Shown here: one piece after another, positions 54,978 to 64,000 of the stretch | Position numbering within the stretch: the stretch's first letter is position 1 | Layout of the letters: each line of letters opens with the position of its first letter | DNA from: Paenibacillus sonchi | GTDB taxonomy: Bacteria > Bacillota > Bacilli > Paenibacillales > Paenibacillaceae | DNA length: 64,000 bases | NCBI RefSeq assembly: GCF_016772475.1 | Contig: NZ_CP068595.1 | Coordinates: forward strand, 3,100,001-3,164,000 | Direction: 5' to 3' | Translations under genes and position numbers: made by a program | Notes under the pieces: generated by a model | The model's input: the letters and a program-made list of their open reading frames with translations, nothing else | Told to the model about the DNA's origin: nothing | The model's database searches: none

Positions 54978-55163
54978 TAGTTGGAAAAAGGGAACTTATT
55001 TTTACGGAAATTAAGAAATCCTGAGAGTGAAGTGGAAAAAGTACACCTAATCGGGCCACATTTCTGGTCCAATGGTGAAATGAGCTGAATTAGTGTCCCT
55101 TTTTCCACTTCATCTGCCCGAGGGATGGGTACTCCGGCAAATTAGTGTCCCTTTTTCCACTTA
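54978..55163. repeat. Dispersed repeat family Y, copy 2
   Basis: GGAAAAAGGGAACTTATTT, then two internal copies of AATTAGTGTCCCTTTTTCC followed by ACTT, at about 55087 and 55139. A related block is at 46131-46236. Confidence 0.75.
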
Positions 55164-55593
55164 AAGAGTTGCCGTAGGATTCATGTACTAGGGAATCAGC
55201 ACCCAGACTCTACTAATAGAAGTGTTTTTCTTAAAATATAATTTATATACTGCGGGAAAATAAATTATCCTTATGTTTCTGTATATTCAAGGATCAAAAC
55301 AGGCTAAAAAGTGCCATGAATGTGTCAGGAAAATGAATGCAGCGTTTTCATCGAATAAGTTCTTATTCGTTGTTGATGCATATTTATGCATAACTAAGAT
55401 TTTTTACGCTTCTATTCACTAAAGCTGTAACGCAAAAGCATTTGTTAATCAAGCTCATAAAAAAGTTTAAATTGCGCTCATGTCAGGTCGATGATAAAAT
55501 GATATAACCAATCTGTCTTGAATATTTATTAAGAATTCCCACTGAAAATTTTTCCTGAAATCCGTCTACTTTATAATAGAAAGGTTGCGTACA

Positions 55594-58500
55594 ATGAGAC
55601 ACACTGAACTGCCCGCCAAACAGGGCCTGTACGATCCCCAATTCGAAAAGGATGCCTGCGGAATGGGGTTTGTCGCCCATATCAAAGGCAAGCCGTCCCA
55701 CGATATTGTAAGTAACGCTTTGACTATGCTCTTCAACATGGAGCATCGGGGAGGCCAGGGAGCAGAACCAAACTCAGGTGACGGAGCCGGTATTATGCTG
55801 CAAATTCCGCACCGTTTCTTTGCCGGAGAAGCCAGCAAGCTTGGCTTTGAACTGCCTGAGCCGGGGCATTATGGCGTGGGAATGATCTTTTTGTCTCACA
55901 ACGAGGAGATCCGGGCCCGCCATGAAGCGCTCCTCAGCGGGATTATTGCTGAGGAAGGACAGCAGGTGCTCGGCTACCGCGATGTACCTACCTTTGACGA
56001 GATGCTGGGCAAGACGGCCAAGGCGGCCAAGCCTTATGTGCGCCAGGTATTTATCGGACGCTCCGAAGGCATTAAGGACGATCTGGCGTTTGAACGGAAG
56101 CTGTATGTCATCCGCAAACGCGCCGAGCTCTCCATCCGCTACGGCGGGGCAGAAGAGAGTGAATCCTTCTATGTGCCTAGCATGTCCTGTCGAAAGATCG
56201 TATACAAAGGCATGCTGACTACTGCACAGGTAGGACAGTTCTATCTGGATCTGCAGGATGAGAAGCTGGAATCGGCGATTGCCCTCGTTCACTCCCGGTT
56301 CAGCACCAACACGTTCCCGAGCTGGGAACGCGCGCATCCTTACCGTTTCATGATTCACAACGGCGAAATTAATACTCTGCGCGGCAACGTGAACTGGATG
56401 CATGCGCGCCAGTCGCTGTTCAAGAGTGAAGTGTTCGGGGAAGACCTGGGCAAGATCAAGCCGGTAGTGAATCCTGACGGCTCCGATACGGCCATGTTCG
56501 ACAACACATTCGAGTTCCTGTACCTCAGCGGACGCTCCCTGCCGCATGTGGCCATGATGATGGTTCCTGAGCCTTGGAGCAACCATGACAGCATGGACGA
56601 GAAGAAGAAGGCATTCTATGAATACCACAGCACGCTGATGGAGCCGTGGGATGGACCGGCCGCAATGGGCTTCACTGATGGCGTTCAGATCGGTGCGATC
56701 CTTGACCGCAACGGCCTGCGCCCGGCGCGTTATTATGTAACCAAAGATGATCTGATTATTCTATCCTCGGAAGCAGGCGTGCTTGATATCCCTGCTGAGG
56801 ACGTACTATACAAAGACCGTTTGAGACCAGGACGCATGCTGCTGGTGGACACGAAGGAAGGCCGGATCATTTCCGACGAAGAGGTCAAAGCCGCTATCGC
56901 TTCCGAGCAGCCATACCGCCAGTGGCTGGATGAGCACCTGATCGGCCTCGACGAGCTTCCTGATGCGCCGGAGCTGCCGAATCCGAAGCATGACAATGTG
57001 CAGCAGCTGCAGCAGTCCTTCGGATATACCTTTGAGGATCTGCGCAAGGTTCTGGAGCCTATGGCTTCCACCGGTGCTGAGGCTGTCGGCTCGATGGGCT
57101 ATGATGCCCCATTGGCCGTACTGTCGGACCGGCCACAGCGTCTTTATAACTATTTTAAACAAATGTTCGCCCAGGTAACCAATCCGCCGATCGATGCGAT
57201 TCGTGAAGAGCTGGTTACTTCCACAGCTACAACCATCGGACCTGAGCGCAACCTGCTCAAGCCGGAACCGGAAAGCTGCCGGCAGATTTCATTGGATTCA
57301 CCAATCCTCTCCAATGAGGACTTTGCGAAAATCCGCCATGTCCGCCGTGCAGGGTTCAAGTCGATGTCGATTCCGATTCTGTTCCCGGCTGAGCTTGGAG
57401 CGGAAGGGCTGCGCATCGCTCTGGAGCGGATGAATGAAGCTGCTGACCGCGTAATGGCCAAAGGACATAACATTCTGATTCTGTCCGACCGCGGCGTAGA
57501 CCGTGAGAATGCTGCTATTCCCGCACTGCTGGCCGTTTCCAGCCTGCATCACCACCTGATCCGCTCGGGAACGCGCACCAAGGTCAGCATCCTGCTGGAG
57601 TCCGGTGAACCGCGTGAAGTACATCATTATGCGCTGCTGCTTGGCTATGGGGTAAGTGCGGTTAACCCGTATCTCGCTTTTGAGAGTCTCGACGACATGA
57701 TTGGCCAAGGCTTGCTGCGCGGAATCTCGCATGAGAAGGCTGTGAAGAATTATATTAAAGCTGCGACAAAAAGCGTAGTAAAAATACTGTCCAAAATGGG
57801 CATCTCGACGATTCAATCCTACCGCGGCGCACAGATTTTTGAAGCTGTAGGCCTGAATGCGGAATTCGTGGACCGTTACTTTACCTGGACGCCTTCCCGC
57901 ATTGGCGGCATCGGCCTGGAAGAAGTGGCAGCGGAGTCGCTTGCGCATCATTACCGGGCCTTCACAGACAAGGACGGCAATGACAAGGTGCTCGATTCCG
58001 GCGGTGAATACCAGTGGCGCAGCGACGGGGAAGAGCATCTGTTCAACCCGCAGACCATTCATCTGCTGCAGCATTCCGTGCGAAGCGGCGATTACGGGCT
58101 GTACAAGAAGTATGCTGCACTGGTGCAAGGCGAAAGCGAGAAGCATCAGACCCTGCGTTCCATGCTCCAGTTCAAGCCTGTGAATGCACCGGTTCCGCTG
58201 GATGAGGTTGAATCTGCAGAATCGATCATGAAACGGTTCAAGACCGGCGCTATGTCCTTCGGCTCGATCAGCAAGGAAGCGCATGAGACGCTGGCGATTG
58301 CTATGAACCGCATCGGGGGCAAGAGCAATACCGGTGAAGGCGGAGAAGATCCGGCCCGCTTTACTCCGGACAGCAACGGCGATTCCCGCCGCAGTGCAAT
58401 CAAGCAGGTTGCATCGGGACGGTTCGGGGTGACCTCGAATTATCTGGTGAACGCCGACGAGATTCAAATCAAGATGGCGCAGGGCGCGAAGCCGGGTGAA

Positions 58501-60188
58501 GGCGGACAGCTTCCAGGCCGCAAGGTATATCCTTGGGTAGCCGAAGTGCGCGGCTCCACAGCGGGTGTAGGTCTGATCTCCCGCCGCCGCATCACGATAT
58601 CTATTCCATTGAGGATCTGGCTGAGCTGATCTACGATCTGAAGAATGCCAATCCCCGTGCGAACATTAATGTTAAGCTCGTGTCTGAGGTCGGTGTCGGA
58701 ACGATTGCCGCCGGGGTAGCCAAAGGCCGTGCCGATATTATCCTGATCAGCGGCTACGATGGCGGTACCGGCGCATCGCCGATGAACTCCATCCGCCATG
58801 CCGGTCTGCCTTGGGAGCTGGGTCTGGCCGAAACCCATCAGACATTGATGCTGAACAATCTGCGCGACCGTGTCGTACTCGAAACAGACGGCAAGATGCT
58901 CAGCGGACGCGACCTCGCTGTCGCTGTGCTGCTGGGTGCTGAAGAATACGGTTTTGCCACTGCTCCGCTTGTAGCTGTAGGCTGCATCATGATGCGGGTA
59001 TGTCAAATGGATACCTGTCCGGTTGGCGTAGCCACACAGAATCCGGAGCTTCGCAAGAACTTCACCGGTGATCCGCAGCATGTCGTGAACTTCATGACCT
59101 TTGTGGCACAGGATCTCCGCGAGATTATGGCGGAGCTTGGTTTTCGCACCATCGAAGAAATGGTTGGCCGCACCGATTGCCTGGATGCAGTGAAGGCCTC
59201 CAGTCATTGGAAGAAGAAAGGCGTCGACCTGAGCAGCCTGCTGCACACCCCGGCTATGCCGGAAGGAAGCACGCGCTTCAACAGTAAGCGCCAGAATCAC
59301 GGCCTAGAGGAAACACTGGATGTGTCGAAGCTGCTGGACCTGGCCGTACCGGCTCTGGAATCCGGCACCGGGGTTGAAGCTTCCCTGCCGATCACGAACG
59401 TCAACCGTGCGGTTGGTACGATCCTGGGCAGCGAGCTGACACGCAAATACGGTGCTGCTGGCCTCCCGGATGATACAATCCGTCTGTACTTCACCGGTTC
59501 GGCGGGACAGAGTCTGGGCGCATTTGTGCCGAAGGGAATCACCATCACCGTTGAAGGCGACTCCAATGACTATGTCGGCAAAGGGCTTTCCGGCGGGAAG
59601 CTGATCATTAAGCCATCCGCCCAGGCGACCTTTGCTGCTGAGGACAATATCATCATCGGGAACACGGCGCTGTACGGGGCTACCAGTGGTGAGGCATATA
59701 TCAGCGGCATTGCCGGAGAACGCTTCGCCGTCCGCAACTCCGGAGCAAACGTGGTTGTTGAAGGTGTAGGCGACCATGGCTGTGAATACATGACCGGCGG
59801 CCGTGTGGTTGTGCTTGGCGCGACCGGACGCAACTTTGCGGCAGGCATGTCGGGCGGCATCGCCTACGTATACGATCTGGACAATACGTTCATCAAGCGC
59901 TGCAACCTGGAAATGGTACTTCTGGAGCGCGTAGAGGAGCCAGAGGAAATTGCTGAGCTTCAGGGTCTGATTACGCGTCATACCGCGCTTACCGGCAGCA
60001 ATGCCGGACAACGCATCCTCGATGCATGGGATGAGGCCCTGCCGAAATTTGTCCGTGTTATTCCGAAGGATTACAAACGGATGATGGAGCAGATCCGCAA
60101 GGTGGAACAGACCGGCTTGACCGGCGAAGCCGCCCTGATGGCTGCGTTCGAAGCGAATATGCGCGAGCTTGCCCGTGTTGGCGGCTAA
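55594..60188 (+). CDS. gltB: Glutamate synthase large subunit, frameshifted
   Basis: About 1531 residues when repaired. After a short propeptide, Cys22 ([11 protein letters not shown]) is the amidotransferase nucleophile. The GATase type 2 domain spans about 22-430, the central domain about 470-760, the FMN-binding synthase domain about 800-1180 with the 3Fe-4S cysteines in [15 protein letters not shown], and the GXGXG beta-helix domain ends the protein. It makes glutamate from glutamine and 2-oxoglutarate. The frame breaks at 58580-58582: one C added to the CCC run restores [20 protein letters not shown]. The ATG at 55594 has AAAGG nine bases upstream. No small subunit (gltD) follows; a terminator does. 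Confidence 0.95.
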
Positions 60189-60228
60189 CCGCCCCGTAAT
60201 GCAAACAGCTATCTTGGCTGGCTGATCT

Positions 60229-60275
60229 AAAGGGACAACATTCCCTCCTTAACCGGAGGGAGGTTGTCCCTTTTA
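60229..60275 (+). terminator. Terminator after gltB
   Basis: The stem AAAGGGACAACATTCCCTCC / GGAGGGAGGTTGTCCCTTT (one mismatch) around TTAACC is followed by T-rich sequence. Confidence 0.92.
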
Positions 60276-60379
60276 CTATTGCTGCACTTTTTTCCGGTTT
60301 TCAGGAAAAAGGGAAGTTGTGGTAGAATAAAACCCATATAAAATGGATTGATGAACAACAATGAGGTGTAAGTAATGGA

Positions 60380-60499
60380 GGGGAAGTTTGGAACTGGAGG
60401 AGCGATAGCGACCGCCTTTGTCTCCGGATGTTATCCGCTAACAGCGATATAATCAAAAACATCTGGAGACAACAGCGGCCGGAAGTCCAAACATTCACC
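60380..60499 (+). repeat. Dispersed structured element, copy C (5' of ABC transporter genes)
   Basis: Outer arms GGGGAAGTTTGGAACT and AGTCCAAACATTCACC pair with few mismatches. The inner stem is 60418-60432 with 60458-60472, 15 bp with one G-U. A small GAGCGATAGCGACC hairpin region lies between, as in the other copies. Its stem differs from copy A at four pairs, all of which remain paired. Confidence 0.82.
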
Positions 60500-60571
60500 G
60501 CAGTTACGGCAACCACCTCAATTGCGCTACTATCAATTATTTTATATACACCAACGAAAGGAAGTGAGACC

Positions 60572-61498
60572 ATGCCGAACACGGCAGAAGTGGTAAAGCC
60601 CGTTGCGAGTCTTATGGGTGTAACCAAAAAAATCGGCAGCAAGACGCTGGTCAGCGACTTGACGCTTGATATCCCGCCCGGACAAATCTTTGGATTCCTC
60701 GGGCCGAATGGTGCCGGCAAAACAACCACCATTCGCATGATGGTCGGACTGATCTCGATCAGCCGCGGGGATATTCTGATTTGCGGCCGCAGCATTAAAG
60801 ATCATTTTGAAGAAGCTGTGGCGAATATAGGAGCGATCGTAGAGAATCCGGAGATGTACAAGTTCCTGACCGGATACCAGAATCTGCGCCAATACGCGCG
60901 TATGGTTCCCGGTGTGAATAAGAAGCGGATTCATGAGGTTGTAGAGCTGGTCGGGCTGGGGCAGCGGATTCATGACAAGGTGAAAACTTATTCGCTGGGA
61001 ATGCGCCAGCGGCTGGGGGTAGCCCAGGCGCTGCTGCACCGTCCGAAGCTCCTGATTCTGGATGAGCCGACGAACGGCCTTGATCCGCAGGGGATTCGCG
61101 AGCTGCGTGATTATTTGCGCCGTTTGTGCCAGGAAGAGGGAACTACGGTGTTCGTCTCCAGCCATCTGTTGTCCGAGATGGAGCTGATGTGTGACTCGGT
61201 GGCGATCATCCAGAACGGCAAATTGATTGACGTGAAGCAGCTCAAAGCAGTAGGGGCTGAAATACTGCCTGGCGGCGAGACGCTGTTTGAGGTTAGTGAT
61301 CCTGAAGCAGCGCTGGCCCTGATGGGGACCGGGGTGCTGAAGGATGGGGGAGTTGCCGTCGCAGCGGACCGCGAAGTGATCGCGGAGCTGAATGCGAAGC
61401 TGGTAACGGGCGGAATTAAGGTCTACGGTATTCGGGTGCTGTCCCGTTCACTGGAGGATCAATTCCTGGAAATCACCGGAGGTGAAGGCATTGGGTAA
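60572..61498 (+). CDS. ABC transporter ATP-binding protein (BcrA-like)
   Basis: A 308-residue ATPase of the bacitracin-resistance/ABC-2 exporter type. Walker A is GPNGAGKTTTIRMM, the signature YSLGMRQRLGVAQAL, Walker B LLILDEPTNGLDPQG and the H-loop VSSHLLSEMELM. A C-terminal accessory domain of about 80 residues is typical of this group. The ATG at 60572 has CGAAAGGAAGTGAGACC; an upstream frame from 60428 runs through the structured element and is not used. Its last codons overlap the permease start. Transported substrate unknown. Confidence 0.92.
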   Translation: MPNTAEVVKPVASLMGVTKKIGSKTLVSDLTLDIPPGQIFGFLGPNGAGKTTTIRMMVGLISISRGDILICGRSIKDHFEEAVANIGAIVENPEMYKFLTGYQNLRQYARMVPGVNKKRIHEVVELVGLGQRIHDKVKTYSLGMRQRLGVAQALLHRPKLLILDEPTNGLDPQGIRELRDYLRRLCQEEGTTVFVSSHLLSEMELMCDSVAIIQNGKLIDVKQLKAVGAEILPGGETLFEVSDPEAALALMGTGVLKDGGVAVAADREVIAELNAKLVTGGIKVYGIRVLSRSLEDQFLEITGGEGIG

Positions 61499-62276
61499 TT
61501 TCGCGGCTCTCATACATAATGAGAACGTCAAAATCTACAGTCGTATACGCACATGGATTATGCTGATTATTCTGGCGGTGATGAGCGCACTGTTTCCGGC
61601 ATTGTTCTACTATACCAGCAGCGATCCCTCCACAACAGAACTGTGGAACAGCTTCCAGACGACCGTGAGTGTTTCTTTCTTCCTGAATACGATCTTTACT
61701 GTGGTGATCGCTTCCGACTCCGTGGCGGGCGAATTTTCCTGGGGAACGATTAAGCTGCTGCTGATCCGCCCTTGGAGCCGTTCCAAAATACTGCTGTCCA
61801 AATATATTTCCCTGATCCTGTTCAGCCTGCTGAGCACTGCTGTGCTGATCGTTTTCGGATATGTGTCGGCGCTGATATTCTCGTCTTCTTCCGGGCTTGG
61901 AGGAGCTTCCGTCTCAGATTGGAGTCCGGCAGAGTACACGTTCCTGGGCATCCTGTGCAGCTATGCCGAGCTGTTTATCACCGCTGCGCTGGCCTTCATG
62001 GTTTCCAGTGTGTTCCGGGCAAGCGGGCTGGCCATCGGATTGTCGCTGTTCATTATGTTCGCCAAGGATATTATCACGGTAATCTTCAGCCCTGAGCGTT
62101 ACGAGTGGGCCAAATACCTGATCTTCACCCACATGGATCTGCATGGCTATTTGATGACAGACAAGGGTCCAGGCGGGTCCACGCTGGGATTCGCTCTCGT
62201 GGTGCTCGCTGTCTATTATCTGATATTCATGCTGGTGTCATGGATTGTATTCCGTAAAAGAGACGTTGCCGCGTAG
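61491..62276 (+). CDS. ABC-2 type permease
   Basis: A 261-residue membrane protein with six helices, partner of the preceding ATPase. The pattern NENVKIYSRIRTWIMLIIL, then VAGEFSWGTIKLLLIRPWSR is typical of BcrB-like permeases. I chose the TTG at 61491 because GGAGGT lies seven bases upstream and overlaps the GTG at 61482; the gene overlaps the ATPase stop by eight bases. An open 70-bp gap follows before convergent genes. Confidence 0.88.
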   Translation: MGNFAALIHNENVKIYSRIRTWIMLIILAVMSALFPALFYYTSSDPSTTELWNSFQTTVSVSFFLNTIFTVVIASDSVAGEFSWGTIKLLLIRPWSRSKILLSKYISLILFSLLSTAVLIVFGYVSALIFSSSSGLGGASVSDWSPAEYTFLGILCSYAELFITAALAFMVSSVFRASGLAIGLSLFIMFAKDIITVIFSPERYEWAKYLIFTHMDLHGYLMTDKGPGGSTLGFALVVLAVYYLIFMLVSWIVFRKRDVAA

Positions 62277-62347
62277 CCCGGGCTGATTCCGCATCAGCCT
62301 GCTTCAAGGCGTTTTGTGCCAATATAACAATTGACATGTTCCCGCGG

Positions 62348-62785
62348 CTAAGCCGTTTCTGCTTGTTTGGAGCCGCGTTTGCCGGCTTTGTCCGCCTGCT
62401 CTTTTTTCTGAAGTCCGCCTGCTTTTTCTGTGGCGGGCTCTTCGGCCATGGCAACGGAGCCGTTGAGCACACTGCCCTCCATGATGCTTAAGCTGCCGGC
62501 CAGAATATTGCCATGCAGCTGTCCGGTGTCTGTCATCATCAGCCGCTGGTCAGCAATCACATCCCCGTAGACTTTGCCTGCAATAATGATATCCTGTGCT
62601 CTGATACTGGAACGGACAGTTCCCTGTTCACCGACAGTAACCGTTCCCTGGCAGTGGATTTCCCCGCTGAAATTGCCCTCGATCCGTAAATTGGTGTCGC
62701 AGTTCAATTTGCCCTCCAAAGTTCCGCCGTGCCCGATTAAGGAGTCGGTGGACTTTGCTGGCATTTGCAGTTTATTTTTCCCCAC
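62348..62785 (-). CDS. Bactofilin (polymer-forming cytoskeletal protein)
   Basis: A 145-residue protein whose core (about 18-105) is the bactofilin beta-helix with regular LEGKLNCDTNLRIEGNFSG and GTVRSSIRAQDIIIAGKVYG repeats. Bactofilins polymerise into filaments without nucleotide and place cell-wall enzymes. The C-terminal tail is Lys/Ala-rich. The start is a GTG with GGAGGATGAGAGCAT upstream on the minus strand. It lies 38 bases after the M23 peptidase gene, the standard bactofilin/M23 pairing. Confidence 0.93.
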   Translation of the reverse strand: MGKNKLQMPAKSTDSLIGHGGTLEGKLNCDTNLRIEGNFSGEIHCQGTVTVGEQGTVRSSIRAQDIIIAGKVYGDVIADQRLMMTDTGQLHGNILAGSLSIMEGSVLNGSVAMAEEPATEKAGGLQKKEQADKAGKRGSKQAETA

Positions 62786-62823
62786 ATGCTCTCATCCTCC
62801 TTCAATTTATTCCAGTTCCCGGC

Positions 62824-64000
62824 TTATGGCTGTACATAACCCAAGGGATTGACCGGCCTGTTTTGTTTGACTACCTGGAAATGAAGATGCGGTCCTGTGC
62901 TGCGTCCGGTATTGCCGAGCAGGGCGATCTTCTGGCCCTTGCTGACCTTGGTGCCCGGGGCAACAAGCATTGTGTTCAAATGCATGTACCAGGTCTCCAG
63001 TCCGTTGTCATGCTGGAGAATAATATATTTGCCGCGTGCGCCCATTTGCTCGGCGGCAGTGACCACGCCGTCCATTGCTGCATAAATAGGATCACCGATG
63101 CTGCCGGCAATATCAATGCCGGAATGATAGGCCGATACTCCCTTAAAAGGGTCAGAACGGTAGCCGAAGCTGGAGGTAATAACCTTGGATTGTGTAGGCC
63201 ATAGGACCGCCGGTGCCAGCCGGGCTTGTTCGGCGCGTGCCTGTTTGGCCTGCAGGTTGGCTTTGGCGGTATTTGCCTTTTGGGCCTCTGTAATGGTTGA
63301 AGTGATACTGCTCATCATTTCATCCAGCATACTGCGGATTTCCTCATAGTCGTCCTTCGTCTCCCGTACCAGCGCCAGGGGATCATTCTGGTAGACCGCG
63401 ATATATTCTCCGCCGACCTGCGGAGTGACCGTACCGTCAAGCGCAGCCGGCATCGCTTCCAGCCGGAACTGCACGGCAGACAGCACGGGAGCGGCAGAGG
63501 CAGAGGCGGGAGAGACGGCAATAGGCGGACTGCCGGGTAAGCCTGTCAGACTGGATGGTGCCGCTGTAGCTGTAGCCACAGAGGCTTCATGCAGGTTGCC
63601 TGCGGAGGCGGAGGTCTTGGAGGCAGAGGTTTCTTTCTTGCTGCCGGAGGCCGCACTGCTGTCTTTGTCAATAAGTGACTGGAGCTGCTGCTCCAATTCG
63701 CTGACACTTTTCAGCTTCTCTTTGATCTGGTCTGCTTCCTCCGATAGCTCGGTTACCTGACTGCGGAGCTGCAATAGGGCTTTATCCTTATCGGCAACCT
63801 TCATTTCCATCCGCAAATTGGTCAGGGACAGTGCCGCAGCTTCCGCTTCCAGCTCGGATATGGAGCGGGAGGCATGAAAATGCATGGAGGTGACCAGACT
63901 GGAGAGAGAAAGGGCCGCTGCGGCCGGCAGCACCAGAGCGAGCGGTTTGGATAGCTGAAGCTGTCTTACCGGACGCCCGGCTTCGCGGACAACGAGCAGC
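62824..64000 (-). CDS. M23 family metallopeptidase, 5' end beyond window
   Basis: The frame runs open to the window edge, so the first residues are missing; 391 residues are present. A basic N-terminal tail and one membrane helix (LALVLPAAAALSLSSLV) are followed by a coiled coil (about 50-105), a Ser/Ala-rich spacer and the C-terminal LytM/M23 domain. Zinc ligands are in HSGIDIAGSIGD and GPHLHFQV, with WYMHLN between. The lack of the usual start inside the window shows that a GTG at 63931-63933 is internal, not the real start. It cleaves peptidoglycan cross-bridges and is membrane anchored; the bactofilin gene follows. Confidence 0.92.
   Translation of the reverse strand, partial: LLVVREAGRPVRQLQLSKPLALVLPAAAALSLSSLVTSMHFHASRSISELEAEAAALSLTNLRMEMKVADKDKALLQLRSQVTELSEEADQIKEKLKSVSELEQQLQSLIDKDSSAASGSKKETSASKTSASAGNLHEASVATATAAPSSLTGLPGSPPIAVSPASASAAPVLSAVQFRLEAMPAALDGTVTPQVGGEYIAVYQNDPLALVRETKDDYEEIRSMLDEMMSSITSTITEAQKANTAKANLQAKQARAEQARLAPAVLWPTQSKVITSSFGYRSDPFKGVSAYHSGIDIAGSIGDPIYAAMDGVVTAAEQMGARGKYIILQHDNGLETWYMHLNTMLVAPGTKVSKGQKIALLGNTGRSTGPHLHFQVVKQNRPVNPLGYVQP

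Larger units (their letters stand above)
54511..55593. other. Intergenic region with repeats before gltB
   Basis: A 1.08-kb stretch without a gene: three short tandem units of AAAAACAAACTACAG (54529-54568), a terminator, repeat family X (54664-54932), repeat family Y (54978-55163) and about 400 AT-rich bases before gltB. The last part contains an inverted repeat ATGCAT-ATTT-ATGCAT near 55376-55391. The small frame at 54666-54857 is part of repeat X. Confidence 0.7.
60189..60571. other. Intergenic region gltB to ABC transporter
   Basis: It holds the gltB terminator, a short AT-containing stretch that may be the promoter of the ABC operon, and copy C of the structured element, which ends about 70 bases before the ATPase start. 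No gene is visible. Confidence 0.7.

Noticed and set aside
55572..55577. TATAAT before gltB as -10 box
   Set aside because: No matching -35 at 16-18 bases, and the transcript would start almost at the ribosome site.

Overview
The window looks like chromosomal DNA of a Paenibacillus-type Firmicute. It has moderate GC, strong AGGAGG-type ribosome sites, frequent TTG and GTG starts, SLH-anchored and PA14-linked secreted glycosidases, a PerR-like box before a Dps gene, a YhgE/Pip exporter with its TetR regulator, and a bactofilin/M23 pair. No rRNA, tRNA, CRISPR array or complete insertion sequence was seen. The species is inferred from gene content only.

Bases 1-12843 hold a Wzx/Wzy-type exopolysaccharide locus on the plus strand: two O-antigen-polymerase-like membrane proteins, a WecG/TagA/CpsF transferase, a flippase, a GT2 and three GT4 glycosyltransferases, UDP-glucose 6-dehydrogenase and mannose-1-phosphate guanylyltransferase. 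The last two point to a polymer containing glucuronate and mannose. Bases 13049-19976 follow with a cyclic-di-GMP-I (GEMM) riboswitch and three secreted glycosidases: two GH26 proteins with PA14 modules and a clan GH-A-like enzyme with an F5/8C domain. In the riboswitch, the 5' arm of the closing stem is complementary to the Shine-Dalgarno of the first GH26 gene. A translational off switch at high c-di-GMP is the simplest reading: matrix made while c-di-GMP is high, matrix hydrolases released when it falls.

Bases 20153-39681 are mixed housekeeping and transport genes: a cation/proton antiporter, a Dps protein, AIM24, small membrane proteins, a WYL regulator, a five-gene peptide ABC transporter, molybdate ModA/ModB without ModC, a four-gene ECF sigma operon, a HTH/periplasmic-binding-like regulator, a polysaccharide deacetylase and a dGTPase-like protein. 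Bases 40391-44638 encode a third GH26 protein, giant and SLH-anchored. Bases 44700-47020 are an accessory patch: a DHFR-like gene, 17-bp and 51-bp tandem repeats, dispersed repeats and a decayed IS200-type transposase. The remainder carries a dehydrogenase, ThpR, a SleB-like hydrolase, a UgtP-like glycosyltransferase, TetR plus a YhgE exporter, GltB without GltD, an ABC-2 exporter, a bactofilin and an M23 peptidase running off the end.

Two cross-cutting observations stand out. First, a dispersed element of about 120 bp occurs three times, always on the plus strand, in front of EPS or ABC genes. Its long hairpin shows compensatory base changes, so it is a candidate undescribed structured RNA or miniature mobile element. 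Second, five otherwise well-conserved genes are broken by a single missing base inside a short G or C run (and a sixth case would explain an apparent GT2-GT4 fusion). That pattern is more like homopolymer sequencing error than real decay.
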